Assembly (NCBI GenBank): GCA_030685235.1 | Contig: MU839197.1 | Location: forward strand, 1-64,000 | Length of the DNA stretch: 64,000 nt | Direction: 5' to 3' | Source: Copromyces sp. CBS 386.78 | Lineage: Eukaryota; Ascomycota; Sordariomycetes; Sordariales; Sordariaceae | Part shown: positions 33,537 through 42,440 of the stretch, piece by piece | Layout of the letters: the number at the start of each line of letters is the position of its first letter | Numbering within the stretch: the first letter of the stretch is position 1 | The notes under the pieces: generated by a model | Databases searched by the model: none | Seen by the model: the letters and a program-made list of their open reading frames with translations, nothing else | Told to the model about the DNA's origin: nothing | Made by a program: the position numbers and the translations under genes

Positions 33537-35895
33537 TTATTTAGTGCTACGAAGTCCTCGTGCCCTAGCGAGCAGCGCCGCACCAACACCAGCAGCAGCC
33601 ACAGCCGTCGACGTGGCAAAGGATAGCCGCAGCCCTTCGTAATAGACCTCGCGAGCCTTGAGCTGGATGTCCGGAGGAAGGTCTTTGATAGCCGAGACCG
33701 AGTGACGGATTTCATCGATGACCTAAACATGTGTGAACTTCGACCAAACATGACAAACGCAACAGGACTGAGCATGAGTGCAACGCAACGAAGAGACCCG
33801 TGAGCTGTTTGGACCAAGGCATAGACTCGTCTGGGCTAGAAGCGCCCTTCAGACCCAATGTGGCCGGGCGAAGGGGTGTGACAGGCGATTCGAGCCCAAA
33901 CGAGCACCTAGGGTCCGGCCCTGGCCCCGAGAGCAGGGAGGGCCAGGACCACAACCCGACTCCGGGAAACTGGAGCAAGAGAAAAAGCCACAAAAGAAAA
34001 GGGATGTTACTGGCCATTTATCTGGTATCTCGCCCAAAGCGCCGGGAAGCCGGACGCTGAGCGTGGTTTGCACAATGGCAGAGGTGATGGCGACACCGTA
34101 GACAGTACCAAGGGACCGGATGAGGTAGACAGTCGAAGCAGTGACGGCGTGGTCTGTTGGTGTGCGTCGTCAGGTCAGTTGATGGAACGAAGGGTCATAG
34201 GCGTGTGCTGGATACGAGACTGGAGGACAAACGTACCGGAATGATCGAACGAGGCCAGCGAAGTGAAGAGAATGCCTGGGTACACGATACCTTGGCCCAG
34301 GTTTGCAGGGAAGATGTAAACGAGATACTTCCACCTGGAGTCCTCAAAGGCGAGGGAGGTGACCAAGGCGTTGCCCAAGACCATCAAGGCGGTTCCAATG
34401 CGAACGAGAGTGATGAGCTTCCCCCAGCGAGACATGACCACTCCGGCAATGAGGCCACCGACGGGAGTGGCCAGCGACGGAACGGCAAGTCGAGCGCCGG
34501 CGGTGGTGGCAGAGTCAAGGAGAACGACTTGGAAGAACAGGGGAAGGTTGAAGAGGTACTGGAGGCACGCATTTGTCAGTCAGCTGATCATCATGATGAG
34601 AAGAAGGGAAGGCAGGAACGACTCGAGGCAGCAAAACTGAACTCGAAGCAGGGGTAACTCAAGGCAGAAGCAACCTCAAGAAGGAGCGGTCCCAAGCAGC
34701 AGCAGGTTGAGGCAGGAGCGATTCGAAGCAAGGGCAACCCACGTAAGAAGCAACTCACAGCATATGCACTCAACCCAGCACAAACATTCGCGAACTGCGT
34801 CAACAGCGGCAAACTCCCCTTCAACAACCTCAGCGGAATGACCGGAATCGCCCTCGTCCTCGCCTCCACGACCAAGAACAACACCAACATCGCCGTGCTG
34901 TCCACCAACGAAGCCACAACCCACGGGCTGCTCCAGGGCAACTCATTGCCTCCCAAACTCAATCCAACCAGCTGAACCGAGATAGCCGTTACCACCAAAA
35001 AGGCACCAGTAAAGTCCACCTTCCTCCAGATAAGCCCCCAAGTCCTCTCCTCTCCCCCCATAACCGCATTAACGGGATTCTTAATAACCACCCAACCCAC
35101 AGCCAGGGCAAACGCCGACACGGGCACCTGCAACAGGAAACACCAGCGCCACCCAATCCCATCCGCCACGCTGCCCCCGAAACTCGCTCCACAGATGGCG
35201 CCGAACCCAAACATACCGTTTTGCAGCGCTTGATACATCCCGCGCCGGCGGAAGGGGATCATGTCCGAGTTGATGATGGTGGCCATGGTCATGAGCCCGC
35301 CGCCGCCAAAGCCGGTGAGGGCGCGGGCGACGATGACTCAGATCATGCCATTTCCGGCGGAAGACTTGATGAGACCGCACCAGAGACAGCCGAGGGCAAA
35401 GGTGATGGTGCTGATGAAGGAACAGACGCGGCGCCCGAAAATGTCGGACACGCGCCCGTAGAGCGGCTGGAAGGCGGTGCTGGTGACCAGGGAGGCTGTG
35501 GTCAGCCACGAGGCGGTGTTGGCGGCGCCGAACTCGGAAGAGATGATGGCGTAGGTGGCCGCAGTGATGGTGCCGTCGAAGCCGTAGAGGAAGACGTTGG
35601 ACATGAGGGCAATTTGGATGAAGATGAAGTAAGGCGGAGGGGTCCAGCCATCGTCGTCGAGGGATGAGTGGTGGCCAGGGGTTTGAGACGAGGAAGAGCT
35701 GGAGCTGAAACTGACCGTGCGGGTGAGAAGGGGTTCGTTCTCTTCGGCGACGGCGACGGTGTCATGCTCGGGATCATCAGCTACACCGGGCGGAACGGTG
35801 GTGTTGGTGAGATGGCGGTTGGGTTTGACGCCTGGATGGTTTGGTAGGTCATCGTGCTTTTCGAGGCTAACTATACCAGATACAATGTCGTATTG
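33537..35895 (-). pseudogene. Broken MFS multidrug-type transporter
   Basis: Exons read on the minus strand are ~35895-34759, 34558-34237, 34153-34011 and 33722-33537, with introns of 200, 83 and 288 nt, phases matching. The protein resembles 14-helix drug:H+ antiporter-type MFS transporters: an acidic N-terminus with ENEPLL, then LYGFDGTITAATYAI, motif A GRVSDIFGRR, motif C-like GFGAICGASFGG, WRWCFLLQVPVS, HAVTASTVYLIRS, and a cytosolic C-terminal segment VIDEIRHSVSAIKDL. Two defects are visible. An in-frame TGA at 35340-35338 lies between GNGMI and VIVARALTGFGGGG, with conserved MFS sequence on both sides in the same frame. No ATG exists in frame upstream of the first helix; only an acceptor-like CACAG is seen at about 35896. 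A 714-bp MITE begins 71 bp further upstream and may have separated or removed the first exon. If a functional 5' exon exists, the TGA still truncates the protein after the second or third helix. Confidence 0.78.
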
Positions 35896-36160
35896 CTGTG
35901 CAGAAGGAATGAAGTGAATGAACAGAATAACCTCAGAGGGTGAAGCAAGATTGTGAATGTGGGTAAAGGCCCGTTCGTTTGCACGTTAGTACGTTCCTAG
36001 GTTAAGATTTTGTATGTAGGACGTACTACCGCACTACTGCGATTTTTCGTGTTCGGCTCAAAAACCTTATTTTTTATGCACACCCTGCAACCACCTGCAA
36101 CCACCTGCACTTACCCCAAATCCTCGATCTGACTAATTAGAAGGCTAGAATCTTCCAAAT

Positions 36161-36230
36161 CCTTAACCGTAGTTCTTAACGTACTACGTCTCGATTTTGA
36201 GACGTAGTACGTTAAGGACTGCGGTTAAGG
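36161..36230. repeat. 70-bp palindrome (32-bp arms, 6-nt loop)
   Basis: Arms at 36161-36192 and 36199-36230 flank the loop gatttt. Eighteen loop-proximal base pairs are perfect. Two outer positions read T opposite G, so in RNA all 32 positions can pair (with two G-U wobbles). It sits inside the MITE at 35967-36680. Confidence 0.95.
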
Positions 36231-36360
36231 CTCAACCCCCTATAAATATAGGGGATGGCCGTCGCAAAATTAATAAGGTCTACTATTGAAGTGACGATGA
36301 GAAGGATGGCAATGATAAGAAGGATAGTAACGATAAGAAAGATGGCGATGATGATGAAAA

Positions 36361-36476
36361 GGATGGTGGTAATGATGAAGGATGGTGGTGATGATGAAGG
36401 ATGGTGGTGATGATGAAGGATGGTGGTGATGATGAAGAATGGTGGTGATGATGAAAAGGATGGTGGTGATGATGAA
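36361..36476. repeat. 19-bp minisatellite
   Basis: About six head-to-tail copies of ggatggtggtgatgatgaa occur. The first has one substitution (taatg), the fifth begins gaatgg, and the sixth has two extra A. They are preceded by more diverged gatgat/gataag-type units from ~36290. The repeat is strand-asymmetric (purine-rich top strand). Confidence 0.93.
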
Positions 36477-36683
36477 AAGGATAAAAGAGAAAGAAAGAAG
36501 AAAGGTGGAAAGGAGGAGAGCTCCCCATTCCAACCTGGAATGTTAAGCACCTTTTTCCATCTTGCAGCCAAAGTCTTGGCCTACCTTAACGCTGCCTTAA
36601 TGTTGCAGGATTGCAGCTGCGGACCCTGCACGTTAACACGTTTATTTTTTAAAATCCCTAACGCGGACCCGAACAGGCCTTAA

Positions 36684-37345
36684 CAGTCATCTAAAATATC
36701 TTTATTGCAGATCCGATGTCGCGACGTCAACAATCGCGCGGTTGACCCTCTTGGCACATGCTCTGCATAGATGCATACTCCCCACACTGCGCAGATCTCT
36801 TTCTACTACGCCAAGTGTAAGCCTTGATGATTAAACGGGACTCTGAAGAGGTTGAACGAGCTTCAACTTGTTGCTATGACGCCGTTGAAGTTTTGAAGTA
36901 GTTTTTGTTGGTCATAACTCAAGGATCAAGACTACAGAATGGATTGCGCAATCGCTTTCAACATGATGCGCTTATGCGATAAACAAAATTTCGGAGCTCC
37001 CGCCACCACCTACGTCAGCCACTAACTGAATTCGAGAAGACATCGTTCGAAGATAGGCATGTTGTTAACAATTGGATTATGCGTATGTAAGGGCTCATGC
37101 TCATAGACAAATAAAAGATCATGAAAGATCCCCAGTGAAATGGTACGTGATAAAAAGCATAAAACCCCCAAATGAGCGCCGTTTTCTCTATTCTACCTTG
37201 TTCCCAAAGGCCCACCGCCGCCCGAACAAGATGGTAAGAAGAATGAACTGTTTCTAACAAAGAACAAATGATGGAACGCTAACAAGTATGGTATCTATCA
37301 CACAAACTACTAAACAACATCAACATGAACAACTTCCTTGGGTAC
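36684..37345. other. Intergenic, nothing recognised
   Basis: An AT-balanced 660-bp gap between a MITE and an oxidoreductase remnant. No gene or repeat seen. Confidence 0.5.
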
Positions 37346-37481
37346 TTAAAGCTTCTTGCAAAGCCTGGTACCATACTCAATCTGCTCCCACTTCTCCGTA
37401 CCGGGGGGTGGAGACAGAGTAAAAGACGCCACTGGGATCCCACTTCTGCCTGAGCTGAAGAAGCTTGTATGTTACATCTAT
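37346..37481 (-). pseudogene. 3' remnant of a berberine-bridge-type FAD oxidoreductase
   Basis: Read on the minus strand, the fragment encodes YKLLQLRQKWDPSGVFYSVS. After a +1 frameshift in a six-C run at about 37404-37409 it continues with GTEKWEQIEYGTRLCKKL and a TAA at 37348-37346. KWDPxGVFY...STPGTEKW near the C-terminus is the typical ending (BBE domain) of FAD-linked oxidoreductases. With one C fewer the reading would be continuous, so the frameshift is a single homopolymer insertion. The coding match stops where the neighbouring MITE begins. No other part of the gene is visible beyond the MITE, so most of the gene is gone. Confidence 0.75.
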
Positions 37482-37902
37482 GTTCGGAAGCCCAGTATGC
37501 TAGTAATAGTAAGGAAGTTTATATGGTAGTAAGCAACGGCATACTGCTGTGTTTTCTGCATTCGGCTGTTTTCTAGTAAAAATCTGCAAGTCGCTGCACT
37601 TCCCCCAACGACCTCCGACTCCCCTAATGGGCTGCTTTTGACCAACTAGAAGGCTAGAAATCATTAGAGTTCTTACTGCGTTCTTCGCTTTTATACTGCG
37701 TGAAAACCCATGTTTATGCCAGTATGAGGGTATTAGTGGATTTCTAGCAAGTATAATAGTACCAACGAATATAAGACCGTTATGAGGGAGTTTGAGGTGT
37801 ATTGTTGTTGCATTACTGTAAGTGTACAGAGATTTCGCTGCAGGCCATTAATAGTATATGCAACCTTTATTATATTGGTGTACTGGGCTTCCGAACGCAA
37901 CT
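37482..37902. mobile_element. MITE, same family as 41634-42058, inverted (421 bp)
   Basis: The right end is ccgaacgcaact followed by taa, and the left end gttcggaagcccagta mirrors gtactgggcttccgaac at the right. The left end lacks the outer ~6 bp (agttgc) present in the sister copy, and there is no matching TAA on that side, so this end is truncated or diverged. The interior matches the element at 41634-42058 in reverse orientation (tactgcgt…, ctgcagg…, tagaaggctagaa). It encodes no protein. It lies between an oxidoreductase remnant and the metallophosphoesterase promoter. Confidence 0.85.
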
Positions 37903-38008
37903 TAAAGAAGACACACCTTCCATACTTCTTTTGTTCTCCTTTCCCCCTCAACAAACAACACAAATCCACTATCAACCATACCTCTTTCTATCCACAGAGT
38001 CATCCAAC

Positions 38009-39022
38009 ATGGGTTTCACAAACACCATCAAGACCTCCTTCCTCATTCTTTCCGACACGCATGGCAAAGATCACATCATGCCGAACGTATCAGTCGATGT
38101 TGCCATCCACTGCGGGGACATTACTGACGAGTCAAAACTGGAAGAATATCGCTCCTCCCTTGAGCTTCTCAAGTCCATTGACGCGCCATTGAAGCTCGTC
38201 ATCGCAGGCAACCACGACTGGTCCCTCGAAGAGTCAGCCTACCAGCGGCTAACCGCAGAAGCCATTACCAGACCGGATATCGGCCCCGAGCTCGTGAGGA
38301 AAGAATATGGCGATTTTGGCCAGGCCCGCCAGCTGTTTTCCGAGGACCAAGGCATTACCTTCTTGGACGAGGGCATCCACACCTTCCGCCTACAAAACGG
38401 AGCGACCTTGACAGTGTACGCAAGCCCCTTTACGCCTTCTCCCGAAGCAGCCATGGGCTTTCAATTCAAACTCGACGACGAGCACAACTTTTCTATTTCG
38501 CCGCCGGACAACAACAAAAGAGTCGACGTGGCCATCACACACGGCCCACCAAAGGGGGTTCTTGACCGAACGGCCTCCAACAAGCGGGGCGGCTGCGAAG
38601 AGCTGTTCGCCGCCATCGCAAAGGCTCGCCCTCGCCTCCATTGCTTTGGCCACATCCACGAGAGTTGGGGAGCCAAGCTCGTGACTTGGCGCGGAAAAGA
38701 AGGGACAACAACCACGACCACACCTTCACACTTGACTGAGATCGACAACGGCGCATCAAAACTTATCGATAGCGTCGCCAGTTACAAGCCCAGGAAGTTG
38801 GAACGGGAAGACGATGCTAAGGATAGAAAGAGGCGGAAAGAACAACTCTTCCGGGACGGGTTTAGAAGTACCAGCCACTGCGCAAACGACGAGAACCCGC
38901 TGGTGGCGGGGCAGCAAACCCTGTTTGTCAACGCGGCTCTAGAGTTGAGCCCCGAGGATGAAGACCCAGACGCGAGGGAAATGGTTCCATGGATTGTCGA
39001 ACTGGACCTACCGAGCGCCTAA
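38009..39022 (+). CDS. Calcineurin-like metallophosphoesterase
   Basis: A single exon of 337 aa starting MGFTNTIKTSFLILSDTHG. The metallophosphoesterase motifs occur in order: SDTHG (Asp16, His18), GD (Gly36-Asp37), GNHDW (Asn68-Asp70), ITHGPP, and FGHIHESWG. These supply the two-metal site of phosphomono- or phosphodiesterases. Size and motif style resemble the eukaryotic MPPED1/MPPED2-like group. The C-terminal ~100 residues, after GHIH, are a charged low-complexity region (DDAKDRKRRKEQ) followed by an acidic end. The frame is open upstream into the adjacent MITE but has no ATG there, so the start at 38009 is firm. The MITE ends 107 bp upstream of the ATG. Substrate is unknown. Confidence 0.9.
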   Translation: MGFTNTIKTSFLILSDTHGKDHIMPNVSVDVAIHCGDITDESKLEEYRSSLELLKSIDAPLKLVIAGNHDWSLEESAYQRLTAEAITRPDIGPELVRKEYGDFGQARQLFSEDQGITFLDEGIHTFRLQNGATLTVYASPFTPSPEAAMGFQFKLDDEHNFSISPPDNNKRVDVAITHGPPKGVLDRTASNKRGGCEELFAAIAKARPRLHCFGHIHESWGAKLVTWRGKEGTTTTTTPSHLTEIDNGASKLIDSVASYKPRKLEREDDAKDRKRRKEQLFRDGFRSTSHCANDENPLVAGQQTLFVNAALELSPEDEDPDAREMVPWIVELDLPSA

Positions 39023-39881
39023 GAAAGAAAAGAAGGGATGGAACGGTGGTACTAACGACCGGCAAGCACTCTGGAAACAACAGGGGCGGCGGGTGGCAGC
39101 TACGGCAGCCATAGCACTGGCTTTCCGCCTTACCCCTGGCTTTGGAGATGCGAACCGGCGTGACAGGACCACTGCTCTTGGGATATTGCAAAAACTTGTA
39201 GTTCAGTAATTCGCACGTGTTAGATGTACTGAAATACAATTTCTTTGCCTCATCATAATCAATGTACCGTGAAGCCATTGCAATAGTGCCCCAAATACAA
39301 TTGAACTCATGGAATGGTGGGCACTTCTCACACGTATCATAGGTCGGTGTTGCATAAGAGCCTCGGAGACACCCTCAGGTGCGAGCCTGTCACTTGCGAG
39401 AATAGCTGGGGAATCCCGAGAGAATGTCAAGTTTGGGTTGTAAAATAAAAACCGACATGGGTCACCGGGAGTTTCGTTCCCATACTTGAGATGTTGAGAG
39501 AACAGGAAGTTGTATATTAACCAAACCCAAACAGTCCAATACCGCTCGCTTTGGCCAAGAAAGGCCCCGTTACCGAACTATGATATGATATGGCATTATA
39601 AGGTGTAAAAACACATCGGCCAGGGTCATTTCGGAATCAAGACATTCAGAAACTGCCTCAAAGTCATGTTCAAAAGGATAATAAAGTCGCGTGGACGCGT
39701 AAAAAAGGGTATCCCCAAGGTGTAATTTACAGACCGTGACGTGTTTCGTTTTGATTTCATTACACGACCACTTTGCGGTGCAAGCACAGCCGGCTACCGG
39801 CCCCACGAAACCGAAATCAAAAATTGAAATGACGCCCATTTTTCCTTCCTTCCGTCGCCTTCTCCCGCAACCTCCAGTCTC
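39023..39881. other. Convergent 3' intergenic region
   Basis: 859 bp between the metallophosphoesterase stop and the dehydrogenase stop. No gene or repeat supported. Confidence 0.55.
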
Positions 39882-40835
39882 TCAAGTAAAATAAATTCCA
39901 CCATCAACAGCAAAAGTCTGACCGGTGATATAATCCGCCCCCTCACTCGCCAAAAAGCCAACCAAGCCCGCCACATCCTCGGGCGTGGATGACCTCTTCA
40001 ACGGCACCAACGCATCCGTAAACTTTTTGATCGTCCGGGCCTTTGCTCCTTCCTCTCCTTCCAACCCCTCCGCTCCTGCGCGGGCCTTCATCTTCAACTT
40101 CTCAACCCTCTCAAACCCCTCGCCAATCGTATCCCACATCCCCGTCTCCACCACGCCCGGAGCATACGCATTCGCCGTTATCCCCTCCCCCGCCAGTTCC
40201 GCCGCGAAACTTTGCGTCAACCCTCTCACAGCAAACTTGCTCGTCGCGTACGGGCCCAACAACGGTTGCCCCCTCAAACCAGCCACGCTTGACGCGCCAA
40301 TTAGCTTTCCCGACGTGCCTTGTTTGCTGAATTGCTCAGCCGCCGCGCGGTAGCAGTTGAAGACGCTGATTACGTTGACGTTTAGCATGTGCAGGAACTC
40401 GTTGGGCTGGACGGAAAGAAGGGGTGCGGCGGCGACGATGCCTGCATTTGCAATCATGGTTGATAGGGAGCCGTATACTGAGAGATGGGAGGAGAGGAGG
40501 GCGGTGACGGAGGCGGGGGAGGTGACGTCCCCGTGAAAGGGGTGGGCGGAGTGGCCGAGGGATTCGAGGTCGTTGCAGAGGGAGGTAAGCGCGTCATCTG
40601 TTTGAGAGGAAGAGTGAAGGTCGTTGAGTGTCACGGCATAGCCATCGGCGGCAAGGCGATGGGCGATTGCACGGCCTATACCCCGGGCGGCACCGGTGAT
40701 GATGGCTGATTTTATGGGCGGTTTGGGCTTGGGAGGTTGTCGAGTTGAGAGGAAGCGACGCCGGAAGAATGTTGCTGGGATGGGCTTGGAGACGAGGCCG
40801 AGAGGGGTAGGTAATTGTCGGAGGACGGGCATCAT
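39882..40835 (-). CDS. Short-chain dehydrogenase/reductase, probably mitochondrial
   Basis: A single exon of 317 aa. A basic N-terminus (ATFFRRRFLSTRQPP, ~21-35) looks like a mitochondrial presequence. The classical SDR motifs are the cofactor loop TGAARGIG (47-54), NAG (130-132), a catalytic Ser in GASSVAG (~182-183), and YATSK (Tyr196, Lys200). The C-terminal ITGQTFAVDGG is also typical. The overall pattern resembles diacetyl/acetoin reductases and 3-oxoacyl-ACP reductases. The mitochondrial targeting would fit a mitochondrial fatty-acid-synthesis ketoreductase, but the sequence alone does not decide. A variable segment near 245-262 (ARAGAEGLEGEEGAKA) is longer than usual. Two adjacent ATGs start the frame. 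Confidence 0.9.
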   Translation of the reverse strand: MMPVLRQLPTPLGLVSKPIPATFFRRRFLSTRQPPKPKPPIKSAIITGAARGIGRAIAHRLAADGYAVTLNDLHSSSQTDDALTSLCNDLESLGHSAHPFHGDVTSPASVTALLSSHLSVYGSLSTMIANAGIVAAAPLLSVQPNEFLHMLNVNVISVFNCYRAAAEQFSKQGTSGKLIGASSVAGLRGQPLLGPYATSKFAVRGLTQSFAAELAGEGITANAYAPGVVETGMWDTIGEGFERVEKLKMKARAGAEGLEGEEGAKARTIKKFTDALVPLKRSSTPEDVAGLVGFLASEGADYITGQTFAVDGGIYFT

Positions 40836-41630
40836 GTTGTTGATGGACTAGTCTTTTGAAGAGTGGGAGTGTCTTTGAGAGCTGACGATTTTTGAGTTCC
40901 AGGTTAGTGGCCGAGCGACGTTCTATATGGATTTGTTTCCTCCGGAGTGACGCAGCAGGAACGCAACATGGCTTGAGGCTGGCGTCAGACCCCTCAGCTA
41001 TGTTCCTGCCGTCCTACAACATTCGTACTACGGAGATAAACCCGAGTGTCTCGGACCAGATTCTGTGGCTGGCGTTGGTCCGTCAAGTGATCGGGGATCG
41101 GTGTTGTAACCCTGCGAATGCCGCAAGATTGTGCATTGATGGTACCACTACATCAAGGGGCCTCCGACTATCCTACCTACCGGAGTCATATGTGGCTTCA
41201 CTCTATCGAATCAGCGAACGGTCGTACTGAAATTCAGCCTCCAGCCAGTTTCTAGAAGCGTTAATCGTGACATATTGGGAATAGCTTCAGCTGGAGTTAT
41301 TTTACTTCAGCCATCTCCATACATACTAGGCCTCAACATACATGAGACGTTATACCCTTTTCGGGTATTCCGTCAGCCTCAGCTTCCTACCAAGGCCCAA
41401 GTCGACCGATAGGTTACAGTGGCTTGAGCTGAAAACAAGAAGCCACTGCAAGTGGTTCGGAGGCCGCAACGCAGTTGCCGATTTTGTTACCTTTCTTCGT
41501 CCTTCGTTAACAGCCACGCACAATTGATCGGGTGCTCTACCCGCTAGTTACGCTGGAAGTTCGCATATCTGCGGTACTGTCTTGAATATTTGGGAACGCC
41601 GTTTACCGTAGTCCATCGGTTCCTCGAACC
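40836..41630. other. Intergenic region upstream of the dehydrogenase
   Basis: The promoter of the minus-strand dehydrogenase lies next to 40835. The rest, up to the MITE, shows no supported feature. Confidence 0.5.
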
Positions 41631-41633
41631 TAA

Positions 41634-42058
41634 AGTTGCGTTCGGTCGCCCAGTATACCAGTATCGTAGAGGTTGCATTACTGTTGATGGCCTGCAGCGA
41701 AATCGCTGTACAGTAATGCAACAGTAATGCACCCCAAAAAATCACTAAGTTAGACGGGGCGCTGTAAACATAGGGCATATGCGCTGAAAAGCCAGTCCTG
41801 AATGCTTTCATACTGGCATAAACATGGGGTTTGAAGCAGTATGAAAGCGAAGAAAGCAGTAAGATCTCTAACGATTTCTGGCCTTCTAATTGGTCAGATG
41901 CAGGCCATTGGGGGAGTTGGGGGAAGTGCAGCGACCTATATCGACTTGCAGATTTTTACTGGAAAACAGCCGAACGCAAAAATCACGGCAGTATACTGTT
42001 GCTTACTGCCATATAAACTTCTTACTGTTACTGGCATACTGGGCGACCGAACGCAACT
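41634..42058. mobile_element. MITE with TAA target duplication (425 bp)
   Basis: Terminal inverted repeats begin agttgcgttcggtcgccc at the left, and the right end is its reverse complement: 23 bp perfect, one mismatch, then six more matching positions. The flanks are taa at 41631-41633 and taa at 42059-42061. A 3-bp TAA duplication fits PIF/Harbinger-type elements. There is no coding capacity. It is the complete reference copy for the family that also includes 37482-37902, and it lies 149 bp left of the retrotransposon. Confidence 0.9.
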
Positions 42059-42207
42059 TAAATGGCTTCAAGCACCACAACATCCAGATACTCTAACTCA
42101 TTTGGTTTGGTGAGGCTTATTTCAATCTGTCATTCACTACATGGATCTACATACATACGACCAGTTATCTATCTACGCAAGCGTCTCGTCCGCGACATAT
42201 ACATATC

Positions 42208-42440
42208 TATCACAGGATTACCTGTGATGGCACATAGCACTGGGTACTGTATGGTCGAGTCTATTAGCTATTGGCCAATAGGACCGCATATACGCACGCA
42301 CTAGTGGGCCTCGGTCTAGATCCAGGTACGGCATAGCCTGCCCTATATCTAGACCGTACTCCTCCTTCCTCTCCTTCTTTCCCTCCTCGTACAACTACGT
42401 TTATTCTACCTCACCCCTAACAGTATCCTACCCTATAATA
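42208..42440 (+). repeat. LTR 1 (5' LTR of outer element)
   Basis: 233 bp beginning tatcacaggattacc and ending ccctataata. The start and end are short inverted copies (tatcacagg / cctgtgata in LTR 4). The sequence is much less AT-rich than the interior. It contains the palindrome attggccaat and an inverted pair cggtctagat / atctagaccg (42312-42321, 42347-42356). Confidence 0.95.

Larger units (their letters stand above)
35967..36680. mobile_element. PIF/Harbinger-like MITE with hairpin and minisatellite (714 bp)
   Basis: The left end aggcccgttcg and right end cgaacaggcct are imperfect inverted repeats extending about 25 bp inwards (…gcacgttag / ctaacgcgg…). The 3-bp flanks are identical: taa at 35964-35966 and 36681-36683. 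TAA duplications with G/C-rich ends of this kind fit PIF/Harbinger-type non-autonomous elements. The interior contains a 70-bp palindrome, a 19-bp minisatellite, and a segment (…tagaaggctagaa…) shared with the two smaller elements at 37482 and 41634, so the three are related. No transposase is encoded. It lies immediately upstream of the broken MFS gene. Confidence 0.8.

Noticed and set aside
33060..33626. 188-codon plus-strand frame with a true ATG
   Set aside because: Pro/Ser/Arg-rich without motifs, and it overlaps the 3' exon of the MFS pseudogene on the other strand.
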